In this document: one piece after another, positions 9,183-16,512 of the stretch | How the letters are laid out: every line of letters begins with the position of its first letter | How positions within the stretch are numbered: position 1 is the first letter of the stretch | From: Pycnococcus provasolii | Lineage: Eukaryota; Chlorophyta; Pseudoscourfieldiophyceae; Pseudoscourfieldiales | NCBI GenBank assembly: GCA_049487715.1 | Contig: CP150546.1 | Location: 1,302,001 to 1,366,000 of the forward strand | Direction of reading: 5' to 3' | Length of the DNA stretch: 64,000 nucleotides | The notes under the pieces: model-generated | Told to the model about the DNA's origin: nothing | The model's database searches: none | Seen by the model: the letters and a program-made list of their open reading frames with translations, nothing else | Translations under genes and position numbers: made by a program

Positions 9183-10031
9183 TCACTTGCTCGGCTCACC
9201 GACGCCGTGGTTCACGCAGTAGTTCGCCCACAGCTCCGCGCACCCGAGTGCCTGCAGGTTCGCGACGAACTTTGCCGCACCCTCGCGAACGTCCTTGCTT
9301 TGTGCGCGGCAGTATCGTCGGTAGATGGACCACGCCTTTCGAACGTAGCGGCCGCCCTGGTACGTGCATCCGCGTAGGTAGTAAAATGCCCCGAGGTGGA
9401 GCAGACCCTTCGCAACGACGCTTGTGTTGCGTCCCGGCGATGCCTTGACGCGCTCCAGCTCGAGCCTGATGCACTCACGCAGGCGTCGTTCCATCGCAAT
9501 GTCGCGTTCCGTGAAGAGTGCGAGTCCACCGTGCACAGGTCCAAACGCAACGGCGTGAGGGTATCCGTTCGTCGCTCCTCCTCCTTGGCTGGATGTGTTT
9601 GTCTGCGAACCACCAGCTGCGGCACTGCTCGCCGGCGGGGCTGGCGGCGGTGGTGGCAGCGCGGAGTAGACGGATATGGGAGAAGGGCACTCACCCGGGA
9701 CAAGGCCGTCCGCCTCGGCACACGCCGCGTCAACGAGGCTTGCGAAGCTGAGGCTTGGGCTGTTTGCGTCGTATGACGCCTTCATGGGGGGGCGGGCCCT
9801 GCTAGCCGCTTTCTTTGCAGCAGCTGCCACAGCTGCGGCGGGAGGTGCTTGATAAAGGTAGCTCCGAGGCGGGCTCGCTTTCAGGGGAAGGTGCGACGCA
9901 CCCGCGGCTGCCGTTTGCTGCTCGGCGAGCACGGTCCTTCGTTTCTTGTTTGGCGATTCGTCCATGGGTGACAAGGACGCGCGGCGTGTGCGCGCGGGCG
10001 AGTCAAGGTTGCGCGTGGTTGTCTCCGCCAT
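9183..10031 (-). CDS. Unrecognised protein with basic N-terminus and conserved-looking helical C-terminal domain
   Basis: The product has 282 residues, starting at the Met at 10031. The N-terminal 130 residues are low complexity: Ser-Pro sites, a KKRR cluster suggesting a nuclear signal, Ala and Pro runs. The C-terminal 110 residues (from LFTERDIAMERRLRE to the end) are predicted to be mostly helical, with LLHLGAFYYLRG and YVRKAWSIYRRYC blocks reminiscent of a TPR-like pair but without the full consensus. I do not recognise the family. It could be a nuclear regulator, by inference from the basic and phospho-site-like motifs only. Confidence 0.6.
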   Translation of the reverse strand: MAETTTRNLDSPARTRRASLSPMDESPNKKRRTVLAEQQTAAAGASHLPLKASPPRSYLYQAPPAAAVAAAAKKAASRARPPMKASYDANSPSLSFASLVDAACAEADGLVPGECPSPISVYSALPPPPPAPPASSAAAGGSQTNTSSQGGGATNGYPHAVAFGPVHGGLALFTERDIAMERRLRECIRLELERVKASPGRNTSVVAKGLLHLGAFYYLRGCTYQGGRYVRKAWSIYRRYCRAQSKDVREGAAKFVANLQALGCAELWANYCVNHGVGEPSK

Positions 10032-10886
10032 TTCTGAACAGCACAGTCAAATTCTCCGTTGGAAGGTGAAAATGCGAGCGAGTGGAAGGCTGAGGGAGGA
10101 GGCCGAGTGGTTGAGCAGAGCTTAAGCTGCGGGTGGTGAGCACAATGCGCAGAGGGGAGCTGTGGCGCGAGCGCAGTGGTGCGGTGCGTTGGGCGGGGGA
10201 GAATGGCGGGGGATGCGGCGCCGGGGACCACCTATTCGACTCGCCTTTGGGAGGGGCCGGGGAGGGGACTGCTTTGCTTTGTGCCGTGTAGAGGGCGCTT
10301 CTTCCCTCCCCTCCCCTTCCCTCCGCACGAACACGGCGGAGGCGAATGCTAGTGGCGAATGCGAATGCGCACCTGGAGGCGGGTGCAGTTTAGGCGCGCG
10401 CGCAGCACACGCACCTTCCCAGTCCCCCCTCTGCGTTGTACCCGAGCATCCTCAGACGATTGCGCTCATTTGGGGCCAAATCGCGCGAGGTTTCACGCAA
10501 ACTTCTCGCCGGGAATTCGCGCTCCAGGACCACGCGATGCACTACGCGAAAAATGGTCCGCGACCTTGCACAGTGGTCCTGGAGAGCTTGCAGTTCTGGA
10601 AATCAATCGGACTAGGCGTAGTTTTCCATGCATCTGGGAAACCAAGACTGCGCATCAAAAAAGGATGTTTTTTCCTGGGGAGACGAAATGCGCAATTTAT
10701 CACAACCTGGTGGTGGCCAAATTAGCCGTTGGGGTGGCGGCGCGAGCGGTCGACGCATCAAGTACGACCACGAAACACCTGTCCTGGTTTGACCTGGTTT
10801 GGTGATCGACCTGGTTTGCATCTGCATTTGACGGTGGGGATCAAGCAATTTCTTTGCCACATCTGCCACGTGTTTTGGGTGTTTTG

Positions 10887-10914
10887 GGACAGGACGCGCC
10901 GACGTGTCCTGTCC
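10887..10914. repeat. Perfect 9-bp inverted repeat
   Basis: GGACAGGAC and GTCCTGTCC flank a 10-nt loop. The following GTCCAACGAGAAGTAAA is echoed at about 11071-11100. No function is assigned. Confidence 0.7.
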
Positions 10915-10963
10915 AACGAGAAGTAAACGCAGACAGGCTGTGCTGTAGTTGTGGCCCTAATCC

Positions 10964-11000
10964 TATCCGTAACCCTAACCAGGTACCCGAACCCTAACGA
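10964..11000. repeat. Degenerate telomere-like CCCTAA tract
   Basis: Several CCCTAA-like words (CCCTAATCC, TAACCCTAACC, AACCCTAACG) lie within 40 bp, interrupted by substitutions. This looks like a decayed interstitial telomeric sequence. Confidence 0.55.
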
Positions 11001-11177
11001 AGAAACCCGAACTGACTGACGCTCGCTGTCACGCACAAGTAGTCGCACAACTTGCGAGAGAGAGGGTGCCGTCCAACGAGAGGAGATCGAAACCGAAGTA
11101 AAAGCTTTTTTACTACACTCATACATAGACTACGCACGTGCGCACATCTTGCTTCACTCAACAGTGCTCGGGCAAGT

Positions 11178-11232
11178 TCTCCGCCCAAGCCACGACGAAA
11201 GTCGTGGCAACTTTGGGGCGAGGCCGTCAACG
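11178..11232 (-). promoter_or_regulatory. Strong 3'-UTR stem-loop; weak SECIS candidate
   Basis: On the minus-strand transcript, GCCACGAC and GTCGTGGC form a perfect 8-bp stem with a 4-nt loop. An outer CGCCC/GGGCG stem and a 5' bulge containing AAA lie below it. A TTGA quartet-like word lies 12 nt 5' of the AAA, the spacing expected in a type 2 SECIS. However, the 3' GA quartet does not line up cleanly and the 5' word is not ATGA. It sits about 60-110 nt downstream of the stop codon of the GILT gene with the in-frame TGA. Confidence 0.3.
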
Positions 11233-11288
11233 CGGATTGCAGGTGTGTTGTGCGATGTTGTATTTTTTGGAAACAAGTTTTCTTGAAG

Positions 11289-12101
11289 CTAGACGGTGCA
11301 AAGCTTTGCCTGCTTCGGCACCATGGCCATTGTGCCGAGCTTGGCAGCGGAAGTGCAGCTTGGCGGCTTTGGCGAAGCCTTCTCGCAGATTGCCTGCAGA
11401 AGTTCACTTGGGTTCACGGAATTTCCGTCAACCGTCACGTATGGAGTACCAGGCCGCGCTCGACCGATGTACGCGGTTTCCTTCGCCATTTTCATCTGCG
11501 CAGCAGCGCCGTCCGGACCGTGGAAGCACTTCAGAAGAGCTGACAGGTCCAACTGAGAACCAGATGCACACTGTTGTGCGACGGTGTTGATGTCACGTGT
11601 TCGCTCCGCCGTCGTCTCGGCGCAGATGACAAACAGCGTCGCGCTTAGCTGGGACTGTGCACTGGTAACTGCACAAGTCTCGAGCAGGTTCAGGGCGCAC
11701 TCGTCAGGACCGTGCTGGCAAACAGGCTCCCCAACGAAACAGTCGTCTGGCGGAGAGTCGCCGGCGCACCTGTTAAGCCAGCAGTGCGCGTTGTCGCGAA
11801 TCCACGGTCCCTCCGCACTGCCCCCTCCACACGCCGAGATATTCACGTACGCATTGCCAAAGGGAATAATCTGTAAGCTTGTCGCCCCGAGGACATCCTC
11901 GTGCTTTGCAAGCTCGGAAAGCCCGCCCGCAACAAAATAAGCGCACGCGGGTCACAGCGCCTCCGTGTAGAATGCTACGGGCACGGGAGCGGGGTACGCA
12001 GCAACACCTTGCGTGCCGTACGCGCCCACGACCGGCCTCGACGCGGCGCACGGGTCGACAAGGAGAGCGAGGAGCGCGAGGAGCGCGCACGAGTACGCCA
12101 T
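11289..12101 (-). CDS. GILT: GILT-family thiol reductase with in-frame TGA at the CxxC active site (candidate selenoprotein)
   Basis: The frame from the Met at 12101 to the stop at 11289 gives 270 residues if the TGA at 11952-11954 is read as an amino acid, a normal GILT length. Residues 1-20 form a signal peptide. Next comes PVAFYTEAL, then TGA (residue 50), then PAC, AYF and later IIPFGNAYVN. This is the family pattern in which a CxxC follows a beta strand, so TGA replaces the first catalytic Cys and Cys53 is the second. The GILT signature CQHGPDECALNLLETC is complete at about residues 128-143, and a thioredoxin-fold TPYVTVDGN block follows. GILTs reduce protein disulfides in acidic compartments or outside the cell. 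Selenocysteine is the simplest reading. A TGC-to-TGA sequencing error or a nonsense mutation is the alternative; an intron is unlikely because both flanks are conserved and in frame. Confidence 0.8.
11952..11954 (-). other. In-frame TGA, proposed selenocysteine codon (Sec50)
   Basis: The codon sits between conserved coding blocks of the GILT gene, giving a UxxC in place of CxxC. The 36 codons from the TGA to the first alternative start downstream contain no other stop and match the family. Confidence 0.62.
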
Positions 12102-12320
12102 TGGCGTCAAAAGAGCACCCAGCCAGAGTGGGCTGACGGGGAGGGACGTTACGCACCCCGGGGGGGGGGGGCCGGGGGCGAGGGGGGAGGGGCAGGGCAA
12201 CAGGCGCGGTTAATTAAGTTAGGTACCCGGGTAGGGGTTTGAGAAACCACGTTTTCCCCGGAAACATCAAACATGCCATGACGGATCCGGCTGAAGGGGG
12301 GGGGCGATTCTCGCGTGAAC

Positions 12321-12371
12321 GGACGACAGTTGGACAAACTAAAGTACACTTCCACTACTGAACGAGGGATC
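12321..12371 (-). promoter_or_regulatory. Shared 3'-UTR element, copy 2 (downstream of TPR gene)
   Basis: The stretch runs GGACGACAGTTGGACAAAC, then AAAGTACACTTCCACTACTG, then AACGAGGGATC. It begins 13 bp downstream of the TPR stop codon when read on the minus strand. It is closest to the copy at 55471. Confidence 0.6.
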
Positions 12372-12383
12372 GCAGCCTCAGGC

Positions 12384-13571
12384 TCACCAGCCAGATACTC
12401 CGCCACCGCCAGCTTGCGCGCCGGAGTCGTCCCAACCGCCGCCGACGTGGTGCGCGCTTCGTTCCGGCGATGCCGCGAGAGGTGCGCTCATAATGCGGTA
12501 AATGCGGTACACCACGTGCAAAGCTATCAGCACGTAGCCAATCACCGGAACGCTCAATACACGCTTGCTGTCAAACAAACGGCGAACGAGCGTTCGCCAC
12601 GACCACGTGTCGCCCGTCTGCTCCGCGTGCATCTTTGCAAGCGCAGCCTGCACGCGCTTGTCGTCCAAATCAAGGCCAATGCTGCGCGCATGTGCACGTG
12701 CCGCCGCCGAATACGGCGGCTTCCACCAGTTAGGGTCAACGTCCTTGCCGCTTGCCGACGCGTCCTCGGACGCCGACGGCTGGCGCGCCGCAAACTCCTT
12801 CTTCTCGCTCTCGCTGTACAACCCGCTCTCGAAACCCTTCTTGAGACGTTGGCGCTCGTGCTTCGTCGTACTCTCATACTCCGTGCGCAGGTTACGAAGC
12901 GCCGTGCGCAGCTGCATGTCGTCGGGTTTTAGCTTGCATGCAATCCCCAAGTCCTTCAAAGCTCGCTCCTGCCCGCTGACTGTGCCCTCGAGAAGGTGCG
13001 CCTGAGACCGGCGGTAAAGGCCCTTGGCGCTCTGCGGGTCGAGCGCAAGCGCTTCATCGCACGCGTACAACGCACTTGCACCGTCGCCAAGCTTCACGCA
13101 GCAAGCAGCAATATTGAGTAAAAGCGTGTGCACGACTCCCCTAGCCTCCGTCGCATCTCTTTCTTCCGAGATCAGCGACTCGCCACGTATGAGCGGCATT
13201 CTTTCACTGCTCTTCTCCGTACTCTGATCAAACCAACGGTACACAGCAAGCGCTCTCACGAACTCCCTCATCGCCGTGCCGTGCTTGGATACCGCAAAAA
13301 AATCGTTTCCCTTCTGCTTGTACGCAAGGCACACCGCGCGGCGTTCTTGCGCACTCGAGCTGCGACTTGCCCTGACATCATCCGGCGCCCCTATCGTTTC
13401 TTTCATAAAGTCTGGCGCGCGCTCCCACTCGAGTCGCTTCTCTGCAAGTTGTGCGCCCTTGATGGCTGCAGCCTTCTGGAGCACGTCCTGGAAGCCTGAG
13501 GACTGCATGATGGTCTCGGTGTCCATGTCGCCAGCAGCTGTCGCCGCAGCGGGACCTGCCGTGTTGGCCAT
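12384..13571 (-). CDS. Tail-anchored TPR protein (FKBP/TWD1-type TPR, no FKBP domain)
   Basis: The product has 395 residues, starting at the Met at 13571; the frame continues upstream only through a GC-rich leader. Three TPR motifs occupy about residues 90-245 (AYKQKGNDFFAV..., LLLNIAACCVKLGDGASALYACDEAL, AKGLYRRSQAHLLEG). They have the arrangement seen in HSP90-binding TPR domains of immunophilins. A charged linker follows, then a single hydrophobic helix (VLSVPVIGYVLIALHVVYRI) close to the C-terminus, which suggests a tail anchor in the ER or an organelle membrane. It forms the left border of the tandem locus: its first 16 codons and upstream region are repeated in every array unit. Confidence 0.78.
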   Translation of the reverse strand: MANTAGPAAATAAGDMDTETIMQSSGFQDVLQKAAAIKGAQLAEKRLEWERAPDFMKETIGAPDDVRASRSSSAQERRAVCLAYKQKGNDFFAVSKHGTAMREFVRALAVYRWFDQSTEKSSERMPLIRGESLISEERDATEARGVVHTLLLNIAACCVKLGDGASALYACDEALALDPQSAKGLYRRSQAHLLEGTVSGQERALKDLGIACKLKPDDMQLRTALRNLRTEYESTTKHERQRLKKGFESGLYSESEKKEFAARQPSASEDASASGKDVDPNWWKPPYSAAARAHARSIGLDLDDKRVQAALAKMHAEQTGDTWSWRTLVRRLFDSKRVLSVPVIGYVLIALHVVYRIYRIMSAPLAASPERSAHHVGGGWDDSGAQAGGGGVSGW

Positions 13572-13845
13572 GACCGGCGTTGACGCGCGCCGAGGGGGAG
13601 AGGGAAAGGGAAAGGGGAGGGAGGAGACACCACTCCGCCTGGGGGAGGGGAGCGGGGGGCGGATTAAGGGCCAACGGCGGGTCCCCAGGCCATGGCCGAA
13701 GACAACCGGACCACCCTGCCGAGTCATGTCACATACTGTCTGCACGAAACTGCGTAGACTACCTTAAGCAGTCTTACATGACGCCACGCCTCAAATCAAC
13801 AAACCAACCAAAACATCGCCAACCCACCCACCATCAAGAAGATGA

Positions 13846-15507
13846 TCAGTCAAAATACTTGCAAGGCGGGAAAGATTCCACCAAGCCGCCGTGCGTAAGC
13901 GAGTACACGTTCACCTGAAGGTCGTCGTTGCTCAGTCCGAGCGCGTCCGCACGCACGGATATGGCGCGGAGCACGTTGCGCATGACGCTCAAGTTGCTAA
14001 TGGTATATACTTGCATATAGCCCACGCCATTGTTCTGGTGTATGGCGTACGAATATATCCAATCGCTCGATATCAAATCTGTGCCTCGACAAATCTCAGC
14101 ATATGCCCGGAAGTATATCACCGAACCAATAGAGCAATTCGATGTTCCGTCGAACGACGTCCACGGCGTCCATGGCATCATGCTTGCGATTGACCATGCT
14201 CCACTCTTGATGTCATCCAAGGCAGGTGTGCTATCCCGTTGACGCGACGGCGACGCGGCGCGACGCGACGCCCGGCAACGGCGCACGTCGCGTTTAGTCA
14301 CCGTGCCAATACCACCAAGCGTCTTATATGAATCGACGCAGCCGTACACAGCACCTGCGCCATTCCCGAAGTACTGCATAGAGTCTGACCCTCCTTCTGC
14401 ACGATTGCGAATCAGGCGTTTGTCAAACGCGAATCCAATGCAGCTCGTACCTGGAGGCGATACAAGATTCATCACGTTTTCGAAGTACGAGCCGCCCTCG
14501 CTATCGCACAGCCTTTGCAATGCAGAATCCGATATCCGCATCTCCGAGAAGCACTCTTCGAGATCGTGCGTTGTCTGTGCATTGCGCTTGCATCTCTCGG
14601 CGCGCTCGCGAATCAGTTCAGCCCTCTTCGTGAGGAAGTCTCGACTAGCCTGTGACATGCCTGGACACTTGCTCGGCAGATTCGAATAGAATCGCGACCG
14701 ATCCCACCACAAGGCTGGCGAGCTGTCGTCACTTGCAACATTGCCGTCACCATACAGACTCGCGTATTCACGTATCCACGTATCCCGAAACATCTCGAAG
14801 CACCTATAGTCGCCGATGACGTGAGCAATCGCCAGGGCCACGACAGTGCACGAACGCGCCTGCGTCACCTGCACCTTCAGAACCGGTTCGCCAAGCAGCG
14901 CATCCATGCCGAAGCGATACGGGCCAGCCAGCTCGATCCCCGCCGCGACACTGTTCTTGTGCGAAGCAAGAAACGTGTCCAGACGGAGCCCTGCATCCCT
15001 GACATCCTTCCCGTCGAAGCTATCGAGAAGTCGAGCGAGCTTGCGGTCTTCCAGGGCGTCGGTCGTTTGCACCTTGAAGGGCACGCCTCGCTTTGTGGTG
15101 TCAAACTCGACGGCGTAGCCCACCTCCCCGTCGTCCTCTGTCTGCGTCAGCACGCCAGCGACAATGGGCACTTTCTCCACAGCTCGTTCTAGCGCCTTGT
15201 ACAGCTTGTCCGTGTCCATCTTGTCCACAACAAGCACGAGAGTAAAGTCGAACAGGTATTGCAGATCGCGCACCACATCAAGTGCCACTTGCCCAACCTG
15301 AGACTCAGGCTGTCGCATCTGACTGGTCTGCTCTGGTGTGTCGTGTCCGGAAGTCTCCTGCTGGGAAGAAGCGGCTCGCGGCGGCGTTGTGGCTGCCTTA
15401 AGAGTCAGCCTCGACGAACGCGTACGCGACGCGCCACTCTCCTTTGGCCAATTTCGCGCGAAGGCTGGCACAGCACGCGTGTATTGCACAGAGCACAATG
15501 CGCGCAA
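13846..15507 (-). CDS. BAHD-type (HxxxD) acyltransferase-like protein, array copy 1
   Basis: The product has 553 residues. The first 60 are Arg/Ser/Ala-rich with no acidic residues near the start, a plausible organellar transit peptide. The remainder resembles the BAHD/condensation-domain fold: an N-terminal LxxALxxAVxxVPIVAGVL block, the catalytic HxxxD as H229-VIG-D233, an Arg-containing strand ahead of Y379-F-G-N (the BAHD YFGN region), and a C-terminal half with an SSDWIYSYA stretch where BAHDs carry DFGWG. BAHD enzymes transfer acyl groups from CoA to alcohols or amines; donor and acceptor are unknown here. This copy has a unique GACGCG-rich insertion (about 14240-14280) adding Ala/Ser/Arg residues, and ends in CKYFD. 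Confidence 0.7.
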   Translation of the reverse strand: MRALCSVQYTRAVPAFARNWPKESGASRTRSSRLTLKAATTPPRAASSQQETSGHDTPEQTSQMRQPESQVGQVALDVVRDLQYLFDFTLVLVVDKMDTDKLYKALERAVEKVPIVAGVLTQTEDDGEVGYAVEFDTTKRGVPFKVQTTDALEDRKLARLLDSFDGKDVRDAGLRLDTFLASHKNSVAAGIELAGPYRFGMDALLGEPVLKVQVTQARSCTVVALAIAHVIGDYRCFEMFRDTWIREYASLYGDGNVASDDSSPALWWDRSRFYSNLPSKCPGMSQASRDFLTKRAELIRERAERCKRNAQTTHDLEECFSEMRISDSALQRLCDSEGGSYFENVMNLVSPPGTSCIGFAFDKRLIRNRAEGGSDSMQYFGNGAGAVYGCVDSYKTLGGIGTVTKRDVRRCRASRRAASPSRQRDSTPALDDIKSGAWSIASMMPWTPWTSFDGTSNCSIGSVIYFRAYAEICRGTDLISSDWIYSYAIHQNNGVGYMQVYTISNLSVMRNVLRAISVRADALGLSNDDLQVNVYSLTHGGLVESFPPCKYFD

Positions 15508-16194
15508 GGTCGTGAGTGTTTGGAATGACGCGCGAGCGTTATCGCGAGAGGGTGCACGAAACCTGCTCGCGCCGTCGCTAACAAGGGCAGCACCCTCCTA
15601 CGAAATGGTGGAGGCTGTCTCGCACGCGCGACACCGCACAGTCGCGCCATGTGGTCTCGAGGTTGTGCTGTCGTGCTTTGCTGTGCCGTGCTGTGTTTTT
15701 CAGCGCGAGTTTGGGAGGGAAGGCCCGCGTGTCCGGGGAGGGGGGAGGTAGACCGGCGCCTCCGACCTGCGAAGAGGAGGGGCGGACCACCCTCTGGACT
15801 TCGCGTTGAGACCGATGCCTCGAACCCGCCCCGGGGATCCCACCTCCCCTTCGTGGCTTCGTTCCCCCTCGCCCCCCGGACTGGCGGACTGGCGGACGGC
15901 TGAGGAAAACGAGGCACCCGCACGCAACGCAACGTCACGCCAGTAGAACAGCACGGAACCATGGAAGGCGCGCACACCAACTCACCTCACCTTCCCCTCG
16001 GGGCGAAGGCTTGACAAGACACAACGTTGTTATTTGAATATAAGATAAGTACTACTATAACGCGGGGTCAGGTTAAGCCTGGGTGATGCATTCCGTTACA
16101 AACAAGGTGCAGTGCCAGTACTGAGTGGGAAGCGCGCTGGACGACCGTCTCGCGTCCTTTGAGGGGGCAAGAGTTTACATATTCATGTGTAAAC
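15508..16194. other. Array spacer upstream of copy 1, with scar of the lost plus-strand gene
   Basis: The spacer is GC-rich and shared by all units. It has a G-run near 15735, a ...GGGGATCCC... block near 15834 that is the retroelement target in another unit, an ATTTGAATATAAGATA box near 16033 and, at 16071-16090, the junction GGTTAAGC|CTGGGTGATGCA. The junction's right half is the last codons and 3' flank of the plus-strand partner gene. This unit lacks the roughly 100-bp segment present at 18241-18340. Confidence 0.6.
16173..16194. repeat. Unit-boundary palindrome (GTTTACA - 8 nt - TGTAAAC)
   Basis: A 7-bp inverted repeat abuts the truncated TPR fragment. Other copies are at 19715, 22382, 25026, 27667, 31994 (one base changed in the loop) and 38885. 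It is absent from the intact TPR gene, so it marks the duplication breakpoint. Confidence 0.85.
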
Positions 16195-16242
16195 CATGTC
16201 GCCAGCAGCTGTCGCCGCCACGGGACCTGCCGTGTTGGCCAT
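16195..16242 (-). pseudogene. Truncated 5' end of the TPR gene (16 codons), unit boundary 1
   Basis: Met1 to Met16 of the TPR protein are retained in frame, with one Ala-to-Val change, and then the sequence breaks into the palindrome, adding only VYT and a stop. The leader and upstream sequence of the TPR gene are also copied (to about 16512), so a promoter may still drive this 19-codon frame. Confidence 0.82.
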
Positions 16243-16512
16243 GACCGGCGTTGACGCGCGCCGAGGGGGAGAGGGAAAGGGAAAGGGGAGGAGACACCAC
16301 TCCACCCGGGGGAGGGGAGCGGGGGACGGATTAAGGGCCAACGGCGGGTCCCCAGGCCATGGCCGAAGACAACCGGACCACCCCGCCAAGTCATGTCACA
16401 TACTGTCTGCACGAAACTGCGTAGACTACCTTAAGCAGTCTTACATGACGCCACGCCTCAACTCAACAAACCAACCAAAACATCGCCAACCCACCCACCA
16501 TCAAGAAGATGA

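Larger units (their letters stand above)
10032..11288. other. 1.26-kb intergenic region, no supported gene
   Basis: This stretch lies between the unrecognised gene (-) and the 3' end of the GILT gene (-), so it holds the upstream region of the former and the 3' UTR of the latter. It contains degenerate telomere-like CCCTAAC words (about 10964-11000), a perfect inverted repeat (10887-10914), three tandem CCTGGTTTG-like words (about 10785-10815), and a hairpin at 11178-11232. Open frames here are GC-driven and lack domain resemblance. Confidence 0.5.

Noticed and set aside
10162-10725. 187-codon plus-strand frame in the intergenic region
   Set aside because: No recognisable domain, Arg/Gly/Ser-biased composition, and it crosses the upstream region of the minus-strand gene; probably chance.
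11952-11954. Reading the GILT TGA as part of a retained intron
   Set aside because: Conserved GILT residues directly flank the TGA on both sides in one frame, and no GT-AG pair removes it without deleting the active site.
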